NCBI GenBank assembly: GCA_037951165.1
Contig: JBBDHG010000041.1
Location: 2,267,001-2,331,000 of the forward strand
DNA length: 64,000 nt
Direction of reading: 5' to 3'
Source of the DNA: Lophius americanus
Lineage: Eukaryota > Chordata > Actinopteri > Lophiiformes > Lophiidae
This document shows, one piece after another, positions 1-10,635 of the stretch (position 1 is the first letter of the stretch; the number at the start of each line of letters is the position of its first letter). The position numbers were made by a program, and so were the translations under genes. Below the pieces are notes generated by a model. It did no database searches, was not told the origin of the DNA, and saw only the letters and a program-made list of their open reading frames with translations.

Positions 1-475
1 CTGCAAAAGCCACAAGACAAGACATTAAGAAAAAGGATCTGCAAAAGCCACAAGACAACACATTAAGAAAAAGGATCTGCAAAAGCCACAAGACCAATCA
101 TGAAGAAAAAGGATCTGCAAAAGCCACAAGACAACATATTAAGAAAAAGGATCTGCAAAAGCCACAAGACAAGACATTAAGAAAAAGGATCTGCAAAAGC
201 CACAAGACAAGACATTAAGAAAAAGGATCTGTAAAAGCAACAAGACAACACATCAAGAAACAAATCTGCAAAAGCCACAAGAGAACACATTAAGAAAAAG
301 GATCTGCAAAAGCCACAAGACAACACATTAAGAAAAAGGATCTCCAAAAGCCACAAGACAACACATTAAAAAAAAGATCTGCAAAAGCCACAAGACAAGA
401 CATTAAGAAAAAAAATCTGCAAAAGCCACAAGAATACACATTTAGAAAAAGGATCTGCAAAAGCCACAAGACGGA
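1..475. repeat. 38-bp minisatellite
   Basis: About twelve tandem copies of a 38-base unit beginning CTGCAAAAGCCACAAGACAA, with single-base variants and one shortened unit near 240-275. It runs off the left window edge. Confidence 0.95.
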
Positions 476-1405
476 ACTGAAGTGTTTACGAAGGACACTT
501 AAAAGTGATTCCTCCCTGGACGCACGTTTTTATCGCTTAATTTAGCGAATAAAAAATAATTGAATGCACAAACGTGTCACGATGTTTACATTAGCCGTGG
601 TAGCTTCGCTTATCTTCGGGGTCATGCAGACACGTGACTGAGAAAACAACAGAAGAAGTGAATAATGACCCTAACATGCACACAAACCAAAGTTACAGTA
701 AACAAGGTGTTTTGTACCTGCTGAAGAAAAACTCTTAACGACAGCCACTCACACTGACTTCAGTTGTCGCCATGGCAACGTCAGACGAAGGTCAGCATGT
801 CACAAACAAAAGCTCTTAACGTTGCCGGTTGAGAGTTTTCTTCAATAATTACCGTGCGTTGGAACTGGCGATTGCTGCAAAGGTCCTGGCATCGGTAAGA
901 GGACGTCGGATGATTTACGCTGCAAAGTCTCCACAGCGGTTCAACAAGGAAGATAGAAGTGCACACTTGGCACAATTTGGAATATAAGGGAAAAAAACAA
1001 CAACAAAAATAAGTGGTGGATGAAATATCCCAATCTTTTACTTGAGTAAAAGTATTATTACTACACTTAAACGACTCCATTACGAGTAAAGTCGTGTATT
1101 TAAAACCTCACTTAAGTAGCAGTTACGATTCCCGCTGCAGATGTGATGTAATCTAATTACTTCCACAGCTGTTAGGTGAGGAAGGTAGTTGAAGCGACGT
1201 GGAGATTTCTTCTGATACAGGAGACTGTTTTTCAGCTCGTTAAAAACACTTCATCCTTCAGGCGATCACAAAGGCGCACAATAGAAGAGGACGGGAACAA
1301 AGATTCTCCTGCATTCGATACGTGTCTGATGTGTGAAAAGTGATATGAAGAGATTCTGTCATAGTGTGAGAAAATCTTTAATAAGAAACAGGATCTGCAG
1401 AGTGA
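476..1405. other. No recognised feature
   Basis: AT-rich DNA with no open frame that looks like an exon and no repeat that I recognise. Confidence 0.5.
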
Positions 1406-1937
1406 TGTCTCTCTCTCACACTCTCTCACTCTTTCTCACTCTTGCTCTCTCTCTCCTTCTCTCTCACACAATCTCTCTCTTCTCTTCTCTCTCTTTCTCT
1501 CTCCCTCTCACACTCCTTCTCTCTCCCTCTCACACTCCTTCTTTTCTCTCTCTCTCCCTGTCCTCTCTCTCTTTCACTCTCTTGCACTCTCTCTCCTTCC
1601 CACTTCTCTCTCTTTCTCTCTCTCCCCTCTCTTTGTCTATATTAATAGCCCTCTCTCTCCTTCTGTTGTTTTCCCTCTCTGTCACGCTCTCTATTTCTCT
1701 CCCTCTCTCTCTCTCTCTTTCTCTCTCTTTCGCTCTCTCTCTTTCGCCCTCTCTCTTTCGCTCTCTCTCTTTCGCTCTCTCTCTCTTTCTCACTGTCTCT
1801 CTCCTTCTTTCTCTCCCTCTCTCTCTCTCTCTTTCTCGCTATCTCTCTCTTCTTCTTTTACGCTCTCTCTCTGTCTCACTGTCTCTCTCCTCTCTCTGTC
1901 TCTCTCTCTCTCCTTCTTTCTCGCTGTCTCTCTCTCT

Positions 1938-1981
<44 letters not shown>

Positions 1982-1985
1982 ACTA
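1406..1985. repeat. CT-rich polypyrimidine tract
   Basis: About 580 bases of almost pure C and T on the + strand, mainly CTCTCTTT-like repeats. Long reading frames here are products of the repeat. Confidence 0.95.
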
Positions 1986-2091
1986 TATGATGAAGAGCCA
2001 GTGTTAAATCTTGTTCTTTTGTACCACTGAAAGGAGTTACTCTGAAGTTTTGTTTGTACACCTGTGTAATGACCATAAAGGCTTTTTCTTC

Positions 2092-2139
2092 TATCCTATT
2101 CTATCCTATTCTATTCTATTCTATTCTATTCTATTCTAT
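2092..2139. repeat. (CTATT)n microsatellite
   Basis: Nine or so copies of CTATT/CTATC. Confidence 0.95.
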
Positions 2140-2520
2140 GGAGAAGAGGAAAAGCGTCAGGGAAGAGGTTCTCCTTCACATCCTTCTGATCGTGTCTAAC
2201 ACGGTCTCCCCTTCTAATGTGGCTGTGGACTAAAGCATCTTTACAGAGAGAGCGGGTCAGAATCCCCAACAGCACCGACACCCATCTCTTGGCCTCTATT
2301 CTTGTAAGTGCTGCAGTGAGGTAAAAGACTATTACTTTTATGGCATGGCAATAAAATAAATCTCCATCTCAGATGGGCTGGCGTTGAAGACGAGGAATCA
2401 GTTTATAAATGGACTCTGGCGGCGAGGGGCGCTCCCTTCCTTCCTGATCATTCAACATTTCTGATTCTGATGTTGGCAGCGGACCCTGGAGGCTGGCAGG
2501 GACGTTTTAGATTTACATTT
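2140..2520. other. No recognised feature
   Basis: Mixed-composition DNA with no gene or repeat recognised. Confidence 0.4.
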
Positions 2521-2523
2521 AAT

Positions 2524-2780
2524 TTCCTGCTCAACTGTTTTGTTTTGTCACACTTTCATATTTTCTTCAAAAATTCTACTAAACTTGTCTGTATTATAAC
2601 CTAGTGGACATGCTAAAGAGCAAGGGGCCAAGGACGAGACCCTGGGGTACACCACAGGCATTGGCGATTCTTTTTGGCATATAGTGAAGACTTACTAAGC
2701 AGAATTAAGTAACTTGATAACTTTACAACTGGAAAAAGTCTGATAGGGGTCAAATAGGTTTTGATTAAGCTAATCTTTTA
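2524..2780 (-). mobile_element. Retroelement fragment carrying RT palm motif (copy A)
   Basis: On the minus strand, bases 2665-2613 read CGVPQGLVLGPLLF, the conserved reverse-transcriptase block before the catalytic Asp motif. The flanks (TCCTGCTCAACT... on the left, ACTAAGCAGAATTA... and GGGGTCAAATAGG on the right) recur in the other copies. Only this portion of the RT is present. Confidence 0.7.
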
Positions 2781-2959
2781 TTATAATTTACCATTTCCCA
2801 TGAAATACAACATTTTACTGTAAAATTATTTTTACAATTCTGATTATTTTACTGTTTCAAAACAAGCTTGGACAAATGATTGGTCATTTTACGGACAATT
2901 TAAATCAATGTATTACAATTTTTATTAATGCAACAACTTTTTACTGAAGAAGGTCCCGG

Positions 2960-3540
2960 GGAGATCCGAATGTGTTTCAGATGCCGGATCAAAGGGACCT
3001 ATTGGGGATTTGTTTTTCAAGGGCAGTATATTTTTCACACTTCAACCACAGAATTTGATTTGGACCTGCCTTTGAAGCTCGGGGATGTTGTGTGACTGTA
3101 TTGACTGCTTTGAGATCTTAACAATAGACTTTTAAGTCCAGTCCATTATCATGAAGGAGACGCGTGATGACTCCAAATGAGGGGCAGGGCGGCCATCTAG
3201 TGGTTCCGAGAGGGAACAATTATTTTTTAAACGTTTTAAAAACGTTTTGAGGGGTTTTTCTAAATAGAAAAAAGAAACACATTTCTTGATTATTATCATC
3301 CATTCAAACGCACAGTGTAATTACTAGAGTCTGCGCATGCGCACTAACTTTCTAAACTCCAAAGGTGTTGCGAATGTTGTTTTTTTCTGTTTGCTTTCTT
3401 TTTTCGTAAACATTTATCCGTAAATACAATATTATATATCAGATTGGTTGGGTTTTCAGTCCCTTTCATTGCTGTTTCGGTTCGGTTCGTGCAATTCTTC
3501 CACGGGATAAAAATAAACCCTCCATTCAGACAATGCAATT
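2960..3540. other. No recognised feature
   Basis: AT-rich DNA upstream of mchr1 with no exon or repeat family recognised. Confidence 0.4.
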
Positions 3541-3559
3541 AAATATCACCGGCGTAAAA

Positions 3560-3815
3560 TTGAATTTCCCATCAACTTGTCTGACACTTTCAGCGCAGTC
3601 GCAACTGGATCGGAGAGAGGAGGTTCTCTCCGCGTCCTCAGGAGCGACTTTATTGCGACCGACGGCTCCGCGCGCGCTGCTCACGCACTCGCAATAGAAT
3701 GCATGACGTGTAAATAATGTGGAGCACATCTGCAGCCTCAGCACATCTGCAAGCCCATTTTTTCTTCCATCACACTCCTCAACTTGGATGTACTTGTGTG
3801 AATTTTTTTTCCCCG
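3560..3815 (+). promoter_or_regulatory. Probable promoter / 5' UTR of mchr1
   Basis: The 250 bases before the exon 1 ATG include a more CpG-rich patch (about 3600-3700, with GCGCGCGC-like sequence) in otherwise AT-rich DNA. A TGACGTGT CRE-like site lies near 3703. No clear TATA box was seen. The call rests on position and base composition only. Confidence 0.35.
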
Positions 3816-3870
3816 ATGGATTTTGCAAACGATTCTAATCTTTCTCTGCTTTTCACTAAATCAACAACAG
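3816..3870 (+). CDS. mchr1: mchr1-like receptor, coding exon 1
   Basis: First coding exon of a melanin-concentrating hormone receptor 1-like GPCR. It reads MDFANDSNLSLLFTKSTT plus one base (phase 1) and stops at a good donor, CAG|GTAGGT. The last G joins AT at 6165 to make an Asp codon, so the frame runs straight into the receptor exon. The short extracellular N-terminus has two N-glycosylation sequons, NDS (Asn5) and NLS (Asn8), as expected for this receptor family. The ATG at 3816 is the first codon of this peptide; the reading frame is open upstream, but I see no second suitable Met close by. The exon was found by looking for a phase-1 donor upstream of the receptor body. The assignment rests on phase, sequons and position, not on an alignment. 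Confidence 0.75.
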
Positions 3871-4312
3871 GTAGGTTGAGTCATCAATCAAGCAGTCAAT
3901 CAATCATCATCATCATCATCATCATTCCCACATGTCAGAGTCGGAGCGGTGGTCAACATCTTTTCATGTTTGTTTGCTGTTTCAACAAAATACAAATGGG
4001 TGCAGTGCTTTTATTTTACCTTTTTTTCTTTTCTCCCGGAGCTCCATTTATTTAATTAATACACATTCCACATCCTTTCACACAAAGACCCAACACACCC
4101 TTGGATGTTTTTCACCGGATATACAGTCAGCCGGGACCACCTTCATCAAAGCCCATCTCTACACTACTGGGAATTAAATATCACATTTGTTTGTCCATCT
4201 TTAATTTAGTAATAAGAGACAGAGTGACTGAGTTAGGAGTTAATTTTTATATTTGTTTATCTCTCTTCTTTTCCTCTTACTTTTATTTTATTATTTTTTT
4301 ATATCTTTTTTT

Positions 4313-4445
4313 AACCCTTTTAATGTCCTGCTCAACTTTTTGGTTGATCTCATTTTTACTCAATATCTCCTCTTCAAAAATGCGACAGAACCTGTTTATA
4401 ATAGGACCCAGTAGCAGCACGAGCAGAGTGCGGGTTGTTTAATTA
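4313..4445 (-). mobile_element. Retroelement fragment, left flank only (copy B)
   Basis: Matches the left flank of copies A and C (AATGTCCTGCTCAACTTT..., AAAATGCGACAGAACCTG, TTTATAATAGGACC) but stops before the RT motif. Located in mchr1 intron 1. Confidence 0.55.
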
Positions 4446-4599
4446 CTACATTTAAAAATTAAAATATGCAAACAAATTATTTTGCCATAGTTTTTTTTCT
4501 TAGTGAGGTCATTAACGGGTTAAAAAATCACTGTATAGCCACCTATGTCAGGTGCCTCTCTATCTTATATTAGAATCATGACCTCCTTTTTTTAATTCC

Positions 4600-4617
4600 A
4601 TCATCATCATCATCATT

Positions 4618-4656
<39 letters not shown>

Positions 4657-4657
4657 G
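4600..4657. repeat. (ATC)n microsatellite
   Basis: Near-perfect CAT trinucleotide run in mchr1 intron 1. Confidence 0.95.
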
Positions 4658-4721
4658 TCTATCTTTTTTGTTGGGCCTCATTGAAATCCTAAACACATCC
4701 TTTTTTTCGCATGGATTATTT

Positions 4722-5160
4722 ATACTGCTGTAATAATAATAATGAATAATAATACATTTAATTTTAACACACTTTACATTTTGATCAAATTTCAAAGTGC
4801 TACAAGGTAAACAGTATCAATAAAAAAATATAATAATAATTACATAAAAATATGACCAAAAAGCAGCAATGTTAATTAAAAGTTATAGGTTCTGCTAAAA
4901 AGGAAAGTTTTAAGTCCTTTTTTAAGAAGTCTCAGTCGTCTGTGGAGCCCTCAGATGGTCAGAGAGGGCCTTCCACAGACGAGGGGTAGCAGAACAGAAG
5001 ACCTGATCAACCATGGTGCTCAGCTTAGTCCGGGGAAGGAGGAGGCGGTATGAGTGGATAGAGCGGAGGGATCGTGTTGAGGTCAGTGGGGTGAGTAGTT
5101 CTTTCAGGTAGGGGGGTGCGTTACCATGGATACACTGGTGAGTGAGGAGAGATCTTAATT
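4722..5160. mobile_element. Retroelement tail with AAT repeat (copy 1)
   Basis: Begins with an AATAATAAT run, then TTTAATTTTAACACACTTTA, a stretch containing AAAAAGCAGCAATGTTAATT, and GTCGTCTGTGGAGCCCTCAG. The same order recurs at 47795-48135 and in part at 29715-29800. This is typical of a retroposon end joined to a simple-repeat tail. I cannot name the family. Confidence 0.65.
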
Positions 5161-5331
5161 CTCTATTTCACTCCTCTTGTTGGTTGTGCGTATTTAAAAG
5201 TACATTTTAATCTACAACAATGGCTCATAAATCGTACATATGCTTCTCCTGAGCGTATAAACAATCCTGCGCACAGTTATTTCACAGATATTCCAACTAA
5301 GTCTTTAATTACCTTATTGAACTTCACCTTA

Positions 5332-5700
5332 TAATGTCCTGCTCAAGTGTTTGGTTGATCACATTTTCAGACCTTATTTTTCTTATTGAAAAATGTGACC
5401 GAACCGGTTTATATAATGTCCCAATGGCAGCGTATGGTGAAGAGTAAGGGTCCGAGGAGGGATCCCTGGGGGACACCAAAGGTGATAGGAGCCACAGAGG
5501 AGGAGGCTCTAACTGCGGCTATTGAGAAAGTCCTGTTTGATATGTGGGAGTTTATTTTGTCATATTAAAGCGTTCAGCGACTTACTAAACAGAATTATTT
5601 TATTCCGTACGACCAGAAAAGTTCAATACGGGGTCAAATAGTTTTCTATAAACATTCTTCACAAATAAAGTTGAGCTAGCCCAATTAAAACGGACTTTTT
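5332..5700 (-). mobile_element. Retroelement fragment carrying RT palm motif (copy C)
   Basis: Minus-strand translation near 5485-5440 gives FGVPQGSLLGPLLF. Both flanks match copy A, and GGAGGAGGCTCTAACTGCGG...ATTGAGAAAGTCCTG matches the inverted copy at 48360-48442. Confidence 0.7.
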
Positions 5701-5929
5701 TTCCACCAGATACAAAATCTCATCACGAAGTGATTTTATAAGTCAGATTTTTTTAACTGTTTAAAAACACGCCTGACCCAATGATTTGTCATTTAATGTT
5801 AAAATAAGAGGGTCAAAGATATTAAATGATTAAATGCCTCCTAAGTGCCAAGGAATCATTTTTCCAATTTTTGGTGAGAACATTAAAGGGTTTTAGAAAA
5901 ATGAGCATTTTCTCATCATTAGTTGATTC

Positions 5930-6005
5930 ATCCATTCATTCATTATCTGTAACCGCTTATCCTGTTCATGGTCGCGGGGGGGGGGGGCGGAGCCTATCCC
6001 AGACA
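5930..6005. mobile_element. Fragment of a common fish interspersed repeat
   Basis: Contains ATCTGTAACCGCTTATCCTG followed by GGTCGCGGGG...CGGAGCCTATCCCAG, a block that I know as very frequent in teleost genomes. It ends about 160 bases before mchr1 exon 2. Confidence 0.6.
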
Positions 6006-6164
6006 GCATTGTCCGATATATGATTTTGGACTGGAGGGTTATGAAAGAGTGTAATGTGAAAAGTAACTAGTAATTTAAAATGTCTGAAGTACCTCAAAGC
6101 TGTACTTCCATATCTTATACCACTTCCTTTTCTGGGTTTTTGTACTTCCTGTCCTGAGCTGCAG

Positions 6165-7180
6165 ATGGAGCCCTTCACAGCAGCGCCGTCCTCCCCGTCA
6201 TCTTCGGCATCATCTGCTTCCTGGGAATCATCGGGAACTGCATCGTCATTTACACCATCATGATGAAGAGCAAGTGCTGCGCAAAGCAAACCGTGCCGGA
6301 CATCTTCATCTTGAACCTGTCCATCGTCGACCTCCTCTTTCTCCTTTGGATGCCATTCTTGATCCACCAGCTGCTGGGCAACGGTACCTGGCACTTCGGA
6401 GCCGCCATGTGTACGGTCATCACCGCTATCGATTCCAACAGCCAGATCGTCAGTACGTACATCCTCGCCGCCATGACCCTCGACCGCTACCTGGCCACGG
6501 TCCACCCCATCCGCTTCAACTACATCCGCACTCCTTGCGTGGCGGCGCTGGTCATAGGCCTGGTGTGGGGTCTCTCCTTACTCACCATAATCCCCGTGTG
6601 GATGTACGCCGGCCTCATGCCTCTCCCGGGTGGCTTGGTGGGCTGTGCTCTCCTTCTGCCCGACCCGGTCACCGACACGTACTGGTTTACGCTTTATCAG
6701 TTTTTTTTAGCGTTTGCCATCCCGCTGGCCATCATCTGCCTGGTTTTCTTCAAGATCCTCCAGCACATGTCCGCCAGTGTGGCGCCACTGCCTCCCAGGA
6801 GTTTGAGGGTCCGCACCAGGAAGGTGACCCGGATGGCCGTGGCTATCTGCCTGGCGTTCTTCATCTGCTGGGCACCATTTTACATCCTTCAGCTGGTCCA
6901 CCTGGGGGTGCAGAAACCTAGCCTAGCTTTCTCCTACGCCTACAACATAGCCATTAGCATGGGCTACGCTAACAGTTGCATAAACCCGTTCCTGTACATA
7001 ATGCTAAGTGAAACCTTCAAGAGGCAGTTTCTCCGGGCCGTTCGCCCGATCAACGAAAAGTTCCGGGTTAACCCGAGAACCACCGACGGCGCCAGCGTCA
7101 GCGTGAGAATGCTGCGGGAGGGGGCTCAGCCCGAGCCCGCCTCACAGGAGATGATCCAATCCAATATGGCCCCTCAATGA
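6165..7180 (+). CDS. mchr1: mchr1-like receptor, coding exon 2 (7TM body)
   Basis: Class A GPCR closely resembling melanin-concentrating hormone receptor 1, a plasma-membrane receptor for the peptide MCH that signals through Gi/Gq in feeding and, in fish, pigment control. The acceptor is GAGCTGCAG|ATGG and the stop is at 7178-7180. With exon 1 the protein is 356 residues. Visible landmarks: TM1 GN (Asn43), TM2 Asp74, ECL1 sequon NGT (Asn91), TM3 Cys101, the ligand-binding Asp108 in ITAIDSNSQ (position 3.32), DRY at 125-127, the VGCALLLP loop that supplies the second disulfide Cys, TM6 FICWAP (Trp254), and TM7 NPFLY at 292-296. SYAYNIAISMGYANSC and YWFTLYQFFLAFA are strongly MCHR1-like. The tail ends in MAPQ. 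No frame break or missing key residue was seen. Whether it is the a or b fish paralogue cannot be decided here. The Met at 6260 is internal (residue 51 of the spliced protein), not the start. Confidence 0.93.
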
Positions 7181-7580
7181 AAACCTCCCAGTGACGAAAA
7201 TCCAAGTGACCTCATCGTTGTGTGTCCATACGCTTACAACGGATCAGAACTACGGATGAGACGTCGGAGGACGTGTACAGACTGTCCCAAAACAGTAATG
7301 ATGTCATCGCCTCCAGCATAACAGTTCATCTAAACGACGTGCTTGCTATTCGTATTCGTCAAAACTTGAGAAGAAGAAACGTGAATGAATGAAAACAAAC
7401 GGGTCCGTTTGTGTTTCGCTAAATCCGTTCATTTTCCGTTTGAGGAACAAATACAGAAAAAACAAAAAGAGATGAGATATATAGGACATTTTTTCTGATT
7501 TTGGTTTTTCTAATTTGATTATGATCATTTTTAATCAGAATCCTTTTCTGGGACCGGATGTTGTTACTAACAAGCGTCCC

Positions 7581-7586
7581 AATAAA
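7581..7586 (+). promoter_or_regulatory. Candidate polyadenylation signal of mchr1
   Basis: AATAAA lies about 400 bases after the receptor stop codon, within AT-rich DNA and before the 48-bp minisatellite. It is the first canonical signal noticed downstream. Its use is inferred. Confidence 0.45.
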
Positions 7587-7841
7587 ACAGATCGTGGCAA
7601 AAATTAGCGGCCGCCACATGTTAATCTTCATTACACCCGCTATCAGCCACAACATTACAACCAGTCACTGGCTCGTTCAGATACCCAGTGACGCCTAAAA
7701 CAACTGTTTTTGGGTTCAAACAGTAAAATATGACATTTGTACGCTTGTTGCTACTATGGGAAGTCTGGACCAATTACAACGTACGGAGGTTCATGTCAAC
7801 ATACAGCAGCATGAGAAATGTACAGCTGCAATCTGGAGTCC

Positions 7842-8486
7842 GAACCACTAGAACCGGTGTCTCATCAGTGCTAGTTTGGATCATGTAGTAAACCAGTAGA
7901 ACCGGTGTCTCATCAGTGCTAGTTTGGATCATGTAGTAAACCAGTAGTACCTGTGTCTCATCAGTGCTAGTTTGGATCATGTAGTAAACCAGTAGTACCG
8001 GTGTCTCACCATTGATAGTTTCAATCATGTAGTAAACCAGTAGTACCTGTGTCTCATCAGTGCTAGTTTGGATCATGTAGTAAACCAGTAGTACTGGTGA
8101 TTCATCAGTGCTAGTTTGGATCATGTAGTAAACCAGTAGTACCTGTGTCTCATCAGTGCTAGTTTGGATCATGTAGTAAACCACTAGAACCTGTGTCTCA
8201 TCAGGACTAGTTTGGATCATGTAGTAAACCAGTAGAACCGGTGTCTCATCAGTGCTAGTTTGGATCATGTAGTAAACCAGTAGTACCCGTGTCTCATCAG
8301 GACTAGTTTGGATCATGTAGTAAACCAGTAGTACCTGTGTCTCATCAGTGCTAGTTTGGATCATGTAGTAAACCAGTAGTACCTGTGTCTCATCAGTACT
8401 AGTTTGGATCATGTAGTAAACCAGTAGTACTGGTGTCTCATCAGGATTGTTTTGGATCATGTAGTAAACCAGTAGTACTGGTGTAC
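7842..8486. repeat. 48-bp minisatellite
   Basis: About thirteen copies of a 48-base unit containing TTTGGATCATGTAGTAAACC. Because 48 is divisible by three, the minus strand has a 258-codon open frame with 16-residue repeats (VLLVYYMIQTSTDETQ). I read this as a by-product, not a gene. Confidence 0.95.
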
Positions 8487-8489
8487 TAC

Positions 8490-9160
8490 AGCTAGGTAGT
8501 CCGTCATAACGAGCGGTTATTTGGGGATAAATGTGAACTGTGTGCACCATGACACCCGTTTCCTAGCTGTGTAGATTACACAACAATCCACCACAACATT
8601 ACAAACACTAACTGGTGTTAATGTTGTGGCTGATCGGTGAGTGTGTCAGCAGCTGGGACGTATTTCATATTGAGAGTAAAAGAACTTAGAAAGTGTTGCA
8701 GACAAGACGAGTAAGCGGAGACTCGGATCCCCCAACGGACTTCTTCATGTCGCTTTGAAATGAACGGCTGCTGTCGAGGAACAAAGGGATTATTGATAGC
8801 ACTGAACGCGCCGCTCTCACATTCCCCCGTAAACGACCACATCTGGTTTTAGAAAAAAGAGAAAGCGAACCGTTTATCCGTTTGAGTCTCCTGGTGAGGA
8901 ATTCTTCTCAGAATCAATCTGAGATTGAAAATCAATAATGGGAAGCTGACAGTTTGTTGTTTTTTCAGGGACACACAGCTGCTGAAGTCGTTTCTGCCGA
9001 TGCCTTCATCGTGAAAGAATCACAGAAGAGAAATTAACGGAACGTTATCTCCTGTCCTCCGAAACACTTTGTCACTGATTAATTGCAAAGCCTGTCTTGA
9101 TTTTCACGTTTTGCCGCCTGTTTTGCTTCTACCATTAGTGGAAATGGCAGACTGTCGGGA
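8490..9160. other. No recognised feature
   Basis: No exon-like frame or known repeat. Confidence 0.4.
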
Positions 9161-9164
9161 AACA

Positions 9165-9960
9165 CAGTTCACGCATGCAGAACAACGTTGTGAAATTCAT
9201 CTCCTCCAAACGATGGCTCAATAACGTCTGGAGGTAGAGCGCCACCTAATGTCAGAAATATACCACCGACCTTTCCCAAAATCAATCCAGTTCTTCCCCA
9301 CACTAAAGTCTTTTTGGGTATGAAGTTTGAAAATTATTCACGAAAAAGTTTTGGAGGGAGGTTTGGAAAACATGGTTTCTTGTTAGAAAAAAAAAAAAAA
9401 AGCTCCACTCTTTGATTTAATTATGAATTTAAAAAAACAGCAGGATGTAAACAAAATAGATTTCCTTCAGTCGATTCACATGCACTTAATTTTGGCAAAA
9501 TCGGACCAAGGCTTGAGAAACTTTGACAATAAAGATCCTCCTAGTGTTGGAAATGTATACGACAAATCTTTCCCAAAATCAATCCCGTTCTTCCTCACAT
9601 GAAGGTCTATGTGGGAATAACATTTTAAAATGATCCATGAAAAAGTTTTTTGAGTTATGAACAGAAAAAGAAGCGTTTTTCATGAAATATGCTGCCCCTA
9701 GTGAGTAAAATAGGAACTGTTAGAGTAAGATTATATATTGTAGATAGATCGCCCTGAGTGGAATCATACGCACTGAATTTGGACTAAATCAGACCAGCGG
9801 TTGAGAAATTATGGCTGAAACCTTTTGGAGATAAAGCTCCCCCTAGTGTTGGAAATATGCAACCAACCATTCCCACAATCACTCCAGTTCTTTCTCACAC
9901 TGAGATCTATGTGGGAATACAATTTGTGGTGATGACATTAACCATATACCCCCAACTTAA
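9165..9960 (+). mobile_element. Compound copies of the palindrome-tipped TIR element
   Basis: The internal modules of the dispersed element follow one another several times. AGAGCGCCACCTAATGTC, ATCCTCCTAGTGTTGG and GCTCCCCCTAGTGTTGG each begin a module that continues with TTTCCCAAAATCAATCC-like sequence and an ATGTGGGAATA-like block. The terminal sequences are missing. Confidence 0.75.
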
Positions 9961-10235
9961 CGGGTTATATAAATACGCAATAATTTGTGACTTTTATCTG
10001 GTAATAAGTCAATTTTATCAAAAATGACAGAAGCACTTTCACGTGTTAAATTATTGTTATTTTCTTTCATGTTATAAGCGAGCACAAATGAACACGTGCA
10101 TCGTGTTTAATGTGAGGAAACTGTAACGGACAAATTCCAACATATATTTAATTGCACCAGGACCCTAACCCAGATCCCTACTTATTTTATACCTGGAATA
10201 TTTTTTAGTAGATGTCGGCCACACGGAGAAACAAA

Positions 10236-10275
10236 CCGTAATTCCAGTCATGCTTCTAGCTGACTGGAATTACGG
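10236..10275. repeat. Perfect 15-bp inverted repeat (hairpin)
   Basis: CCGTAATTCCAGTCA at 10236-10250 and its exact reverse complement at 10261-10275, with a 10-base loop. Flanks do not pair further. The origin is unknown. Confidence 0.9.
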
Positions 10276-10635
10276 AGCACAGCTGGTTCTCTCAGAATCT
10301 GTAAAGCAAAGCAACTAATCTTCATCCTTCAGTTTTCGTCCACGATAGTCATCATGCTGATATAATGAATGACTGCTAAACGGTTCTGACGGTCCCTGCA
10401 GGTACTTTACTGCTACGTATCTAATTCCCCACTGTTTTATGAGAAAGGATGAATGTCAGGATTTTGTCATCTGTGGAATATTGCAGTCAGTGTGAAAAAA
10501 AAAGGGCTTTTTAAAGGGAACCCGGATTATAAAGACATTAAGGCGTTTTTATGACGATACACGGTGTTAAAAACGTATAAAATACTGTCATTACTTCATA
10601 AGTCCGCAAAGTAAGAAAAGACATATTTGAGCAAA

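Noticed and set aside
1333..2007. 224-codon Leu/Ser-rich + strand frame
   Set aside because: Translation of a CT-rich tract.
5966..6505. 179-codon minus-strand frame over mchr1
   Set aside because: Antisense shadow of the receptor exon, including a poly-G derived Pro run.
6274..6921. 215-codon + strand frame in the mchr1 exon
   Set aside because: Out-of-frame shadow, rich in His/Pro/Arg. The receptor frame has all the conserved residues.
7774..8550. 258-codon minus-strand reading frame with 16-residue repeats
   Set aside because: It is entirely a 48-bp minisatellite; the frame is open because 48 is a multiple of three. No domain or splice context.
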